DNA of 64,000 bases from Ruminococcus gauvreauii (lineage in GTDB: Bacteria > Bacillota > Clostridia > Lachnospirales > Lachnospiraceae), in assembly GCF_025151995.1 (NCBI RefSeq), contig NZ_CP102290.1, positions 62,001 through 126,000 on the forward strand, given 5' to 3'. The notes under the pieces were generated by a model, which saw nothing but the letters and a program-made list of their open reading frames with translations, was not told the DNA's origin and did no database searches. This document shows, one piece after another, positions 50,500-59,424 of the stretch (the stretch's first letter is position 1; every line of letters starts with the position of its first letter). The position numbers and the translations under genes were made by a program.

Positions 50500-52587
50500 C
50501 TAGTCTTCCGAATCATTCTCCTTGGCAGCTCTCGCCTCAATTTCGCGTGCCTGAACATCGGAAGGTGCCTGCTCATAACGTGCGAATTCATAAGAGAAGT
50601 CCCCGCTTCCGCCTGTCATGGAACGCAGAACTGTTGAATATCCGTAGATCTCCAGCATCGGAACGTCCGCTTCAATGACCTGATTTCCGTTGTGGTCAGG
50701 ATTCATTCCCAGCACGCGGCCTCTGCGCTTGTTCAGATCTCCCATAACGTCTCCGGTATATTTATCCGGGACAGATACCTTCATGGTTACGATCGGTTCC
50801 AAAAGCACCGGTGATGCATCCATGAAACCTTTCTTGAAGGCCATGATCGTCGCCATCTTAAATGCCTGCTCCGACGAGTCAACCGGATGGTATGATCCGT
50901 CATACAGTACTGCCTTCACGCCGACTACAGGATATGCTGCAAGAGGTCCTTTCAATACGGATTCCTGCAGTCCCTTTTCTACTGCCGGGAAGTAATTCTT
51001 CGGAACAGCTCCTCCGACTACGATCTGTTCGAATACGCACGGAGTCTCAAGATCACCTGACGGTTCGAATTTCATTTTAACATGTCCGTACTGTCCATGT
51101 CCACCGGATTGTTTTTTGTATTTGCCTTCCACATCTGAAGATTTCCGGATCGTCTCGCGGAACGCAACTTTAGGTTTTGAAAGTTCAATATCGACCTTAT
51201 AGCGTTCTTTGAGTTTGCTCACGATAATGTCCAGATGCTGATCGCCCATTCCATATAACAATGTCTGGTGATTGAGTGAATCGTTTACTGAACGGATTGT
51301 CAGGTCTTCCTGCGTCATTTTCGCCAATGCCTGCGAGATCTTATCCACGTCACCCTTATTTGGTGTTTTATATCTCTTGTATGTATATGGTACCGACATT
51401 TCGGGTTTTCCATACATGACAGGCGTGGCTTTTGTCGCGAGAGAATCCCCTGTCTTCGAATTCAGTTTTCCGATCGCACCTATATCGCCTGCATGCAGCT
51501 CCGATACTTCAATCGGCTTATTACCTTCCAGAACGTATAATTTGTTCAGTTTCTCTTCCATATCTTCGTCTACATTGTAAAGAACGTCATTGGATTTAAT
51601 GACACCTGAGCAGACTTTGATCATGGAATATTTACCGATAAACGGATCGACGATCGTTTTAAAGATAGTCGCAGATTTAGCCTTTGTAAAATCGTAATTC
51701 GCTTCGTAGATTTCACTGGTGTTCTTAATGATACCGGCACGTTCTCTCTCTTTCGGGCTCGGGAAATATCCGCAGATATCATCCAGAAGGTTGGACACGC
51801 CCTGAAGGTTGACCGGTGAACCCATACACACCGGCACGAGGCTTCCCTCATGCACATTCATTGCCAGCGCGGCAGAAATCTCAGCAACTGAGAATTCTTC
51901 TCCGCCAAAATAGCGGTCCATGAACTCTTCACTTGTCTCAGCGACAGATTCCAGAAGGATTTCACGGTATTTTTCCAGATACTCCTGAGAGTATTCCGGG
52001 ATCTCACACTCTTCTTTTTTATCTTTTTCAATGTATCTGCGGCCTTTATTTTTCACTATGTTGATATAGCCCACAAACTTTTCGTTTTCACGGATCGGCA
52101 TGTGCAGCGGAGCAATCCTCTTGCCGTATAGTTCCGTCAGGCTTTCCACAACCTCACGGTAGCTGACATTGTCTATATCCATCTCCGTGACGAAGATCAT
52201 TCTGGGTAGTTTATATTTCTCACACAGATCCCACGCTTTCTGTGTTCCCACCTGTACACCGGATTTACCGGATACTACGATAACGGCAGCATCCGCTGCT
52301 GCAACAGCTTCCTCTGCCTCCCCGACAAAATCAAAAAAGCCGGGAGTGTCCAGAATATTGAGTTTCATTTTATCCCACTGAATCGGAACTACTGATGTAG
52401 AAATCGAAAATCCGCGTTTAATCTCTTCTTTATCAAAATCACTGACTGTATTTCCGTCAGACACTTTTCCCAGTCGGTTTGTCATGCCGGATAAGTAAGC
52501 CATTGCTTCTACTAAAGTTGTTTTACCAGCGCCTCCATGTCCCAGCAGGACAACATTTCTGATTCGGTCTGTTCTGTAAATGTCCAT
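50500..52587 (-). CDS. EF-G-like translational GTPase (EF-G paralogue)
   Basis: About 695 aa from the ATG at 52585-52587 (GGGAGG seven bases upstream). All five EF-G domains are present, including GQYGHVKMKFEPSG and the domain IV loop YHPVDSSEQAFKMA. The G domain departs from canonical EF-G. The P-loop is GHGGAGKTT instead of AHIDAGKTT, switch II is DTPGFFDF so the catalytic His of DTPGHVDF is Phe, and the NKMD base-specificity motif reads TEMD. These belong to the EF-G-like group that coexists with the true EF-G. Function may be in recycling or stress rather than elongation. It stands alone, divergent from aroF. Confidence 0.88.
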   Translation of the reverse strand: MDIYRTDRIRNVVLLGHGGAGKTTLVEAMAYLSGMTNRLGKVSDGNTVSDFDKEEIKRGFSISTSVVPIQWDKMKLNILDTPGFFDFVGEAEEAVAAADAAVIVVSGKSGVQVGTQKAWDLCEKYKLPRMIFVTEMDIDNVSYREVVESLTELYGKRIAPLHMPIRENEKFVGYINIVKNKGRRYIEKDKKEECEIPEYSQEYLEKYREILLESVAETSEEFMDRYFGGEEFSVAEISAALAMNVHEGSLVPVCMGSPVNLQGVSNLLDDICGYFPSPKERERAGIIKNTSEIYEANYDFTKAKSATIFKTIVDPFIGKYSMIKVCSGVIKSNDVLYNVDEDMEEKLNKLYVLEGNKPIEVSELHAGDIGAIGKLNSKTGDSLATKATPVMYGKPEMSVPYTYKRYKTPNKGDVDKISQALAKMTQEDLTIRSVNDSLNHQTLLYGMGDQHLDIIVSKLKERYKVDIELSKPKVAFRETIRKSSDVEGKYKKQSGGHGQYGHVKMKFEPSGDLETPCVFEQIVVGGAVPKNYFPAVEKGLQESVLKGPLAAYPVVGVKAVLYDGSYHPVDSSEQAFKMATIMAFKKGFMDASPVLLEPIVTMKVSVPDKYTGDVMGDLNKRRGRVLGMNPDHNGNQVIEADVPMLEIYGYSTVLRSMTGGSGDFSYEFARYEQAPSDVQAREIEARAAKENDSED

Positions 52588-52755
52588 AAAATTACCTCCC
52601 AAATTTTAGTATGGTTATATTTTACTAAAAACGAACGATAATTTCAAGCTATTTATATAATTTCAACAATTTTCCGGTGTTTTTTTATTTTCTTCTCACA
52701 TTTCCCCTCATATGCACTCGCGCTTTAAACCGTTAAACTTCAACGTCTTAAAGTA

Positions 52756-52784
52756 TTGACTTTTATATCCGGATACTTTACAAT
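52756..52784 (+). promoter_or_regulatory. Promoter of the aroF-tyrA-aroA operon
   Basis: TTGACT and TACAAT are separated by 17 bp, 60 bp before the aroF start. No T-box or other leader structure is evident in the remaining space. Confidence 0.75.
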
Positions 52785-52843
52785 AAAACCGTTGTCTAAT
52801 AGTAAAAATACACATTAATTATAGAAGAAAGGATATCAAAAAC

Positions 52844-53857
52844 ATGATCATTGTAATGAAACCGGGGGCGCCTCAAAGTGCTGTGGATACCGTCAAACGT
52901 GCCGTGACAGAAAAAGGTCTCGAAACACATCTCTCACAGGGAAAAGAAGTCACCATCATCGGAGTCGTCGGCAATAAGAATCTTTTATGTAATGAAAACA
53001 TCGAGCTTATGCCTTTTGTCGATAAAATCGTTCCTATCACGGAGAGTTATAAACTGACAAATAAAAAGTTTCACCCGTCGCCTTCCCGCATTCAGGTGGG
53101 TGATACGGAAATCGGTCCCGATACACTCACGGTCATGGCCGGTCCCTGCGCTGTTGAAACCGAGGAGCAGCTGATGGCGATCGCACGTGCTGTGAAAAAA
53201 GCAGGCGCTCAGTTTGTACGCGGGGGCGCCTACAAGCCGAGGACTTCTCCGTATTCTTTCCAGGGGCTGGAGGAAGAGGGGCTGAAATACATGGCCGCCG
53301 CCCGGGAAGAGACAGGTCTCAAGACCATCTGTGAGGTCATCAGCGCCGACGCGATCAATGCTGCTGTAAAGTATGTCGATATGATTCAGATCGGTGCGCG
53401 TAACATGCAGAATTTCCAGCTTCTGCGCGAGGCCGGCAAATCCGGACTCCCTGTCCTTTTAAAACGCGGACTTGCCGCTACCATTGACGAATGGCTGAAT
53501 GCTGCAGAATATATTATTTCAGAAGGCAATCCCAATGTCGTCCTGTGTGAGCGCGGCATCCGTACGTTTGAGACAGCAACGAGAAATACGCTCGACCTGA
53601 GCGCAGTTCCCGTCATCAAAGAGAAATCTCATCTTCCGATCATTGTAGATCCAAGCCATGCCACAGGCGTTTACTCTTACGTCGGACCGCTTGCAAAAGC
53701 CGCCGTAGCCTGCGGTGCGGACGGATTGATGATCGAGGTACACAATGACCCTGCACATGCACTCTCGGACGGTCCACAGTCCCTGACTTTCGATAATTTT
53801 GACCGGCTGATGCATGATTTGACGGACTACATCAGGCTCGCGGAAAGGAAGCTGTAA
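52844..53857 (+). CDS. aroF: 3-deoxy-7-phosphoheptulonate synthase (DAHP synthase, type Ib)
   Basis: 337 aa. Residues 1-70 form the ferredoxin-like regulatory domain of Thermotoga-type enzymes (MIIVMKPGAPQSAVDTVKRA), the usual site of Phe/Tyr feedback. The catalytic barrel has AGPCAVE, RGGAYKPRTSPYSFQG, IQIGARNMQNF, LLKRG and VDPSHATG. Condenses PEP and erythrose 4-phosphate, the first step of the shikimate pathway. Start ATG with AGAAAGGA. First gene of a compact aromatic operon. Confidence 0.96.
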   Translation: MIIVMKPGAPQSAVDTVKRAVTEKGLETHLSQGKEVTIIGVVGNKNLLCNENIELMPFVDKIVPITESYKLTNKKFHPSPSRIQVGDTEIGPDTLTVMAGPCAVETEEQLMAIARAVKKAGAQFVRGGAYKPRTSPYSFQGLEEEGLKYMAAAREETGLKTICEVISADAINAAVKYVDMIQIGARNMQNFQLLREAGKSGLPVLLKRGLAATIDEWLNAAEYIISEGNPNVVLCERGIRTFETATRNTLDLSAVPVIKEKSHLPIIVDPSHATGVYSYVGPLAKAAVACGADGLMIEVHNDPAHALSDGPQSLTFDNFDRLMHDLTDYIRLAERKL

Positions 53858-54955
53858 ATGAGTACAATCACCATTGGCTTTATCGGGCTGGGCCTTATCG
53901 GCGGCTCAATTGCCAAGTCTCTGAAGAAGTTCCATCCGGATTGCCGTATCCTGGCATACTCGGCCACGGAAGCCACTCTCCAGCTGGCTCTTTCAGAGCA
54001 CATCATCGATGAAGCCCTCACAAAGCAGGACGAGCGTTTCGGTACCTGTGATTATATCTTTCTGTGCGCGCCTGTATCGACTAATATAGAGTATCTCCCC
54101 TTTCTAAAAGATACCATCAGACCGGACTGCATCGTCACAGATGTAGGTTCCGTAAAAGGCGAGATACATGAGGCCGTCACTGCCGCCGGACTGGACACAA
54201 ATTTTATCGGCGGTCATCCCATGGCCGGTTCCGAAAAAACCGGTTTAAAGAATGCAACCGATTATCTGATCGAAAATGCCTATTACATCATCACCCCGGG
54301 CGGGGAGATCGACGTACTGAAGCTCGGCAATTTTCTGGAACTGATCCAGTCAATCGGTGCCATCCCCATGGTCCTGACCCACGAGGAACACGATTACATA
54401 ACCGCGGCAGTCAGCCATCTCCCGCACATCGTCGCGGCATCACTCGTGAATCTTGTACATAATCTGGATACCCCGGATGAACACATGAGAACCGTTGCTG
54501 CCGGAGGCTTTAAGGATATCACTCGGATTGCCTCTTCATCTCCGGACATGTGGCAGCCAATCTGTCTTGAAAACCGGGCACAGATTTCCAGGGTACTCGA
54601 TGAATTCATCCGGCTGCTTGTTCAGGCACGCTGCTGGGTAGATCAGGGAGAAGGCACAGATATCTACCATATGTTTGAGACTGCGCGAGATTACAGGGAT
54701 GCCCTGCCGGACTCTTCAGGAGGACCGCTTAAGAAAAGATATGAGATCTACTGTGATATCTATGATGAAGCCGGCGGAATCGCAACGATCGCAACGCTGC
54801 TGGCTATGAATAATATCAGCATTAAAAACATCGGCATCACGCATAACCGTGAATTTGGGGAAGGTGTACTGCGCATCGAATTTTATGATAAGAATGCCTG
54901 CGACCACGCTGAGCGCGCTCTCATGGAACGCAATTATACTTTGCACAAAAGATAG
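53858..54955 (+). CDS. tyrA: Prephenate dehydrogenase with C-terminal ACT domain
   Basis: 365 aa. N-terminal NAD-binding GLGLIGGSIAKSLKK, catalytic region FIGGHPMAGSEKTG and HDYITAAVSHLPHIVAASLV (His residues), and a C-terminal ACT-type domain from about 290 (YEIYCDIYDEAGGIATIATLL) that would sense tyrosine. Its ATG follows the aroF stop with no gap, so the two are coupled. Produces 4-hydroxyphenylpyruvate for tyrosine. Confidence 0.96.
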   Translation: MSTITIGFIGLGLIGGSIAKSLKKFHPDCRILAYSATEATLQLALSEHIIDEALTKQDERFGTCDYIFLCAPVSTNIEYLPFLKDTIRPDCIVTDVGSVKGEIHEAVTAAGLDTNFIGGHPMAGSEKTGLKNATDYLIENAYYIITPGGEIDVLKLGNFLELIQSIGAIPMVLTHEEHDYITAAVSHLPHIVAASLVNLVHNLDTPDEHMRTVAAGGFKDITRIASSSPDMWQPICLENRAQISRVLDEFIRLLVQARCWVDQGEGTDIYHMFETARDYRDALPDSSGGPLKKRYEIYCDIYDEAGGIATIATLLAMNNISIKNIGITHNREFGEGVLRIEFYDKNACDHAERALMERNYTLHKR

Positions 54956-54964
54956 GAGTTTGGT

Positions 54965-56242
54965 ATGGAGATAACAAAAAGCAAATGCCTGACAGGCGAA
55001 CTTTCGATTCCCGGTGACAAGTCAATCTCACACCGCGGCGTGATGTTCGGCGCCCTCTCTCACGGGCTGACCGAGATTTCGAATTTTCTGCAGGGAGCCG
55101 ACTGTCTCTCTACAATCTCATGTTTTCAGAAAATGGGAGTTAAGATCGAAAACACCGGAAACAGCGTACTGATACATGGAAACGGACTTCACGGCCTTCG
55201 TGCCCCGGATACAGTACTAGATGCGGGAAACAGCGGCACCACTACCCGGCTGATCTCAGGCATTCTCGCCGGACAGAATTTTACCTGTGAACTCACCGGA
55301 GATGCTTCCATTCAGAAGCGGCCGATGGGCAGAATCCTGAAACCACTGAAACTGATGGGCGCCGAGATCAGCAGTCAGAACGGAAACGACTGCGCTCCGC
55401 TCACGATCAGCGGGAGGGCGCTTCATGGAATCCATTACCAGTCGCCTGTTGCATCTGCACAGGTAAAATCGTGCATCCTGCTCGCCGGCTTATATGCAGA
55501 CGATAAGACGAGTGTGACAGAACCATACCTGTCACGGAATCATACGGAACTGATGCTGTCCCATTTCGGCGCGGACATCGCCTCCGAAGGGACGACAGCC
55601 TCGATTTTGCCTGATCCGCTCCTTCACGGCTGCAGGATCAGTGTCCCGGGGGATATCTCCTCCGCCGCATATTTTATCGCCGCGGCGCTCATCATACCTG
55701 GTTCAGAGGTGCTGATAAAAAATGTCGGCATCAACCCAACGCGAGACGGCATCCTGCGTGTCTGCCATGAAATGGGAGCTGACATAGAGCTTTTAAATAA
55801 ACGCAGCGAGGGCGGTGAGCCCGCAGCAGATCTGCTCGTGCGGAGCAGCAAGTTAAAAGGAGTCACGATTGAAGGGGAAATTATCCCCTCCCTGATCGAT
55901 GAAATTCCTGTTCTCGCAGTCCTGGCTGCATTCGCAGAGGGAACTACCGTGATCCGAAATGCCGAGGAATTGAAAGTAAAAGAATCAAACCGTCTGGACG
56001 TGATGGTGAGAGAGCTCTCCAAAATGGGAGCTTCCGTAACAGGCACGGATGACGGACTGATCATCGAAGGCGGCCGGCCGTTACACGGCGCTTTGATTAA
56101 CAGCCATCTGGATCACCGCATAGCAATGTCTTTTACCGTCGCAGGGATGGCCGCAGATGGTACTACAACCATACAGGACGCTCATTGTGTTGATATTTCT
56201 TATCCGGGATTCTATCGGGATATGAAATCGCTTCAGGTATAG
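54965..56242 (+). CDS. aroA: 3-phosphoshikimate 1-carboxyvinyltransferase (EPSP synthase)
   Basis: 425 aa, full length. PEP-binding IPGDKSISHRGVMFGAL, DAGNSGTTTRL, GDASIQKRPMGRI, catalytic Lys/Glu region NAEELKVKESNRLD and HLDHRIAMSF. The DAGNSGTTTRL segment differs from the glyphosate-sensitive GNAGTAMRPL pattern, so this looks like a class II type enzyme. Start ATG with ATAGGAG, nine bases after tyrA. Last gene of the operon, closed by the terminator at 56258-56302. Confidence 0.96.
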   Translation: MEITKSKCLTGELSIPGDKSISHRGVMFGALSHGLTEISNFLQGADCLSTISCFQKMGVKIENTGNSVLIHGNGLHGLRAPDTVLDAGNSGTTTRLISGILAGQNFTCELTGDASIQKRPMGRILKPLKLMGAEISSQNGNDCAPLTISGRALHGIHYQSPVASAQVKSCILLAGLYADDKTSVTEPYLSRNHTELMLSHFGADIASEGTTASILPDPLLHGCRISVPGDISSAAYFIAAALIIPGSEVLIKNVGINPTRDGILRVCHEMGADIELLNKRSEGGEPAADLLVRSSKLKGVTIEGEIIPSLIDEIPVLAVLAAFAEGTTVIRNAEELKVKESNRLDVMVRELSKMGASVTGTDDGLIIEGGRPLHGALINSHLDHRIAMSFTVAGMAADGTTTIQDAHCVDISYPGFYRDMKSLQV

Positions 56243-56257
56243 AAACAGGTTCAAAAA

Positions 56258-56302
56258 GAGACGGAAGAAAATTTAATCAGGTTTTCTCCCGTCTCCTTTT
56301 TT
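56258..56302. terminator. Bidirectional terminator between aroA and the SufB-like gene
   Basis: GAGACGG with AGAAAA pairs with TTTTCT and CCGTCTC, followed by six U on the plus strand. A U tract also follows on the minus strand, ending both convergent operons. Confidence 0.88.
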
Positions 56303-56305
56303 CAT

Positions 56306-57226
56306 TTATGCTTTCAGGAACCCCTGGATGATCTTTTCCTCTGCCTGTTCTTCGGTGAGGCCGAGTGTGCAGAGTTTAATGATCTGCTCACCCGCAATCT
56401 TTCCGATTGCCGCCTCATGGATCAGGGATGCGTCGATGTTCCCTGCATACAATTCCGGTGCGGCATTCACAGTACCGTTGCCGACCAGTATCGCATCACA
56501 TTCCGAGTGTCCCATACAACGGCAGTTGCCTTTAATCCTGGAGTGATAATCCTGACTGGAATTGCCCTTTGCCACAGAGCGGGATATCAGGTCAACGGCG
56601 CTGTCTTCTCCATCCATGGATACCTCGAACTCGGTTGTTGCAGTCTCTTTTTTGTCTGTCAGTATCCGCTCATGGATGATCAGCTGCGCTCTCGCTCCGA
56701 GCACGGCCGAAGTCTTCCGTGTGCTGCTGTCCACGCCGCCCAGCTGAACCGTATCCATCTCCAGGACGGCATCCTCCGCCAGTACAATATCCGTCACCGG
56801 ATCTATCCTTTTTGCACCCTTTCCGTCACCTGTTCCAATATGTTTTTCCTGATACAGGACATGAGCGCCTTTTTCAAGAAAAAAGCGGTGTATTCCATTA
56901 TGGCGTGCATCTTCCTCTCCGTCCGAGTGGACCCCGCACCCTGCCACAATCGTCACATCGGCGCCGGCAGCCACATAGAAATCATTGTATACAAGATCAT
57001 CAACGTTCCCATGAGTCACACAGGCGGGAATGTACACGGTCTCCTGCTGTGCATTTCCATCAATCCGGATCACAAGCCCCGGTGCATCTTCCTTGTTCTC
57101 GATCCTGATATGTTCCGAAGACTGGCGGCCGGCACACTGTCCGTCTTCCCGAATATTAAAAGCGCCTTTAAACTCTCCGGTAAAATCAGATACTGCCTTC
57201 AGCAGTTTTCTGGTAATCTTATTCAT
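56306..57226 (-). CDS. Short SufB/SufD-like Fe-S scaffold protein
   Basis: About 306 aa from the ATG at 57224-57226, after GGGGGA. The core beta-helix of SufB/SufD is present (VYIPACVTHGNVDDLVYNDFYV, GGVDSSTRKTSAVLG) together with CRCMGHSECDAILVG and the interface segment ASLIHEAAIGKIAGEQIIKL. True SufB is about 470 aa, so the N-terminal third is missing relative to SufB. It is paired only with SufC, without sufS, sufU or sufD nearby, as in the minimal two-gene SufBC-like systems. Probably assembles or repairs Fe-S clusters. Confidence 0.88.
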   Translation of the reverse strand: MNKITRKLLKAVSDFTGEFKGAFNIREDGQCAGRQSSEHIRIENKEDAPGLVIRIDGNAQQETVYIPACVTHGNVDDLVYNDFYVAAGADVTIVAGCGVHSDGEEDARHNGIHRFFLEKGAHVLYQEKHIGTGDGKGAKRIDPVTDIVLAEDAVLEMDTVQLGGVDSSTRKTSAVLGARAQLIIHERILTDKKETATTEFEVSMDGEDSAVDLISRSVAKGNSSQDYHSRIKGNCRCMGHSECDAILVGNGTVNAAPELYAGNIDASLIHEAAIGKIAGEQIIKLCTLGLTEEQAEEKIIQGFLKA

Positions 57227-57246
57227 CCCTGATGTCCCCCTCTGTT

Positions 57247-57963
57247 CTATCTTCCAAGCGGACACAGCCCGCCCTTTTCACCGTCCAGCAGCCCCGGAAG
57301 AACTTCTTCTCTCGCTCCCTCCATCCGCAGTTTTCCATCCGCTACCACAACAATTCTGTCCGCAATATCCAGAATCCGCTCCTGATGTGAGATGATTAGA
57401 AGTGCTTCCCCATGCTTTTTTTTCAGATTTTGAAACGCATCGATCAGGTTTGTAAAACTCCACAGGTCAATGCCTGCCTCCGGCTCATCGAACACCATGA
57501 TCTTCGAATTTTTTCTTGCCAGTACGGTTGCTATTTCAATTCGTTTGCTCTCTCCGCCGGAAAGACTTGCATCCACCTCACGGTCAATGTATTCCTGCGC
57601 GCACAGTCCGACATCACCGAGCACACCGCAGAGCCTGGATTCATCCAGCGGTTCTTCGGCAGAAAGCTCCAGCAGGTCCCTCACGGTCAGAGCCTTAAAT
57701 CTGACTGGCTGCTGAAACGCATAGCTGACCCCGTTCTGCGCTCTCCTGGTTATATCCCAGTCTGTGATATCCTCCCCATCCAGCAATATTTTACCAGAAG
57801 TAGGTGTGACCAGTCCCGCAATCAATTTCGCCAGGGATGTTTTTCCTCCGCCGTTAGGTCCGGTGATAACTGTCAGTTTTCCCTCCGGTACCGTCAGGTT
57901 GATATCCTTAAGGATTTCCTCTCCGCCCGGAAGCGTCCAGCAGATTCCTTTCAATTCCAGCAT
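57247..57963 (-). CDS. sufC: SufC-like Fe-S assembly ATPase
   Basis: 238 aa ABC ATPase. Walker A GPNGGGKTS, SufC-type FQQPVRFKALTVRDLLEL, signature LSGGESKRIEI, Walker B IMVFDEPEAGIDLW, and the H-loop ISHQERIL. No transmembrane partner is present, consistent with a soluble SufC. Start ATG with AGAGGAGG. It precedes the SufB-like gene by 20 bp under a promoter lying in the end of the sigma-like gene. Confidence 0.9.
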   Translation of the reverse strand: MLELKGICWTLPGGEEILKDINLTVPEGKLTVITGPNGGGKTSLAKLIAGLVTPTSGKILLDGEDITDWDITRRAQNGVSYAFQQPVRFKALTVRDLLELSAEEPLDESRLCGVLGDVGLCAQEYIDREVDASLSGGESKRIEIATVLARKNSKIMVFDEPEAGIDLWSFTNLIDAFQNLKKKHGEALLIISHQERILDIADRIVVVADGKLRMEGAREEVLPGLLDGEKGGLCPLGR

Positions 57964-58015
57964 ATCAAAGCCTCCTCTTTTGATATAATCGTGTTGTATA
58001 CCATCTTTTTACAGA

Positions 58016-58045
58016 ATTATAATTGAATATTTGCTCACATGTCAA
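58016..58045 (-). promoter_or_regulatory. Promoter of the sufC/SufB-like operon
   Basis: On the minus strand TTGACA (58040-58045, inside the last codons of the sigma-like gene) and TATAAT (58016-58021) are 18 bp apart. Confidence 0.75.
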
Positions 58046-58745
58046 TGTTTTCGTTCTCCGAAATCTCCTCATCGGGCATCTCGCCGGTCAGCTTTAGAAT
58101 ACTGCGTACCTCTTCTTCGGAAATTCCCATATCGTATGCGATTTCCTCGAGATACACTTTTCTTCCCAGCTCTTTTTCCAGTTTTGAGATACTCTCCTCA
58201 AGCGCCTTCACACGGACGATCATCTTATGGTCTCCCACGTTCTTGTTCTCTGTCTCCAGCAGCAGTCTTCGCATTTCTCTTTCAATGCAGGACTGGATGA
58301 ACTCATCTGCACCGTCCTGTGATTTAAGGCTGCCAAGAGCAATCGTCAGCCCGATATTTCCTTCCTGTATCAAATCGCCGATAAAAATGCCCTCCCGGTG
58401 CAGTTTCCGCGCAGATCTGACCACTTCACCGAGATAACATCCTGTTAATTCTTCTCTGGCCAGTGCATTTCCCGCGGCAGCCTGTTTTAGAAGTTCCAGT
58501 TTTTCACCTTCTGATACCTGTTTTACTGACTCCAGCATCTCCTGATATTCTCTCAGATACTCTTCCTCTTCTTCTGTCAGCACTGTTTCCTTTTTCTGTT
58601 CTGAGACATATCCCATGATCATGGAGAGCTGTCCGTCTGACAGCTCAATCCCCTGAAAGTGCTGCCGGACTCTTTCTTCCGTCATTTTGCCGTCCAATTC
58701 CATCAGAGAACGCAGTTTTTTCTGAAACTGTTCTTTATCATTCAT
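58035..58745 (-). CDS. Sigma-70-like factor lacking region 4
   Basis: About 236 aa from the ATG at 58743-58745 (AGAGGAAG upstream; an ATG 21 bp earlier would lie almost at the transcription start). Residues 1-50 recall sigma region 1.1 (DGKMTEERVRQHFQGIELSDGQLSMI). Region 2 is clear at about 85-165 (LLKQAAAGNALAREELTGCYLGEVVRSARKL, GDLIQEGNIGLTIAL) and region 3-like at about 180-225 (LEKELGRKVYLEEIAYDMGISEEEVRSIL). The protein then ends in an acidic tail, with no region 4 helix-turn-helix to read a -35 element. Confidence 0.8.
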   Translation of the reverse strand: MNDKEQFQKKLRSLMELDGKMTEERVRQHFQGIELSDGQLSMIMGYVSEQKKETVLTEEEEEYLREYQEMLESVKQVSEGEKLELLKQAAAGNALAREELTGCYLGEVVRSARKLHREGIFIGDLIQEGNIGLTIALGSLKSQDGADEFIQSCIEREMRRLLLETENKNVGDHKMIVRVKALEESISKLEKELGRKVYLEEIAYDMGISEEEVRSILKLTGEMPDEEISENENIDM

Positions 58746-58777
58746 ATCCGTTCTTCCTCTCATCATAAATCCTATAT

Positions 58778-58806
58778 AGTTTAGAGGTTTTCCAGAAATT
58801 TGTCAA
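58778..58806 (-). promoter_or_regulatory. Promoter of the sigma-like gene
   Basis: On the minus strand TTGACA (58801-58806) and TAAACT (58778-58783) are 17 bp apart, directly before the gene. Confidence 0.75.
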
Positions 58807-58818
58807 TAATGCCAGCAA

Positions 58819-58853
58819 GGGTTTCATTCCAGTGTGTATCCGGAATGAAACCC
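58819..58853. repeat. Perfect 12-bp inverted repeat
   Basis: GGGTTTCATTCC (58819-58830) pairs with GGAATGAAACCC (58842-58853). It lies just past the 3' end of the metal-binding gene and would fold in its transcript, but no U tract follows, so termination would be weak. Confidence 0.6.
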
Positions 58854-58859
58854 CTCATC

Positions 58860-59237
58860 CTATCCTTTTGATTGATCAGTTTCCACAGAACGGACATAGT
58901 AGCCTTTCTCTCTGATGATCTGCTTCAATTGTTCCTCCTGAACATTTTCCCTGGTTCGAACGATAACCCAGGCGTGCTGCAGATTGACTTTTGCCAGGAA
59001 TCCTTCTCTTTCATGAAATGCATTTTCAATCCTTACCGCACAGTTTTGGCATGTCATCCCGTCGATTCCTATCCTGTAAACGAAGGGGTAGTGAGAAATG
59101 TCTCTGTCAGCCGGCCGGATGCGCACTTCGGAATCTCCGCCGGATCCGCAGCAGCCATGGCTCAGTTTCTTCATATAACTTCTGACACCAAAAATGCAGA
59201 TTATGATCAGTATCATACAGATAATTGCCGTTGCCAT
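58860..59237 (-). CDS. Membrane-anchored heavy-metal-associated (HMA) domain protein
   Basis: 125 aa. One N-terminal helix (3-20), a Cys/Gly motif HGCCGSGG near 28 as in FeoB-associated cysteine-rich membrane proteins, and a C-terminal HMA domain (about 52-118) with the metal site GMTCQNC. Likely binds copper(I), zinc or iron at the membrane. A DtxR-like palindrome lies about 40 bp upstream. No transporter gene is adjacent, so it may serve a distant one. Confidence 0.85.
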   Translation of the reverse strand: MATAIICMILIIICIFGVRSYMKKLSHGCCGSGGDSEVRIRPADRDISHYPFVYRIGIDGMTCQNCAVRIENAFHEREGFLAKVNLQHAWVIVRTRENVQEEQLKQIIREKGYYVRSVETDQSKG

Positions 59238-59275
59238 GTTTCTTCACCTCCCGTCGTTTTTCGTCAATGCATCAA

Positions 59276-59289
59276 TTAGTCTTGTCTAA
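59276..59289. promoter_or_regulatory. DtxR/IdeR-like box upstream of the HMA protein gene
   Basis: TTAGTCTTGTCTAA has outer arms TTAG/CTAA as in DtxR-family operators. It lies between the divergent HMA-protein and ogt genes, suggesting metal-dependent repression. Confidence 0.35.
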
Positions 59290-59424
59290 CTTTAATTGTA
59301 TCTTATCATTCAACCCGATATTCGTCAATGTTCATTTTTTTAAAATATTTTAATATGATTTCGCCGCTGCCTGTGATAGAATTAGATTGTTTATACTCAT
59401 GAAATTTTTAGAGGGAAAATGATT

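Noticed and set aside
58819..58853. Inverted repeat after the HMA gene as an intrinsic terminator
   Set aside because: Perfect stem but no run of U on either strand; listed only as an inverted repeat.
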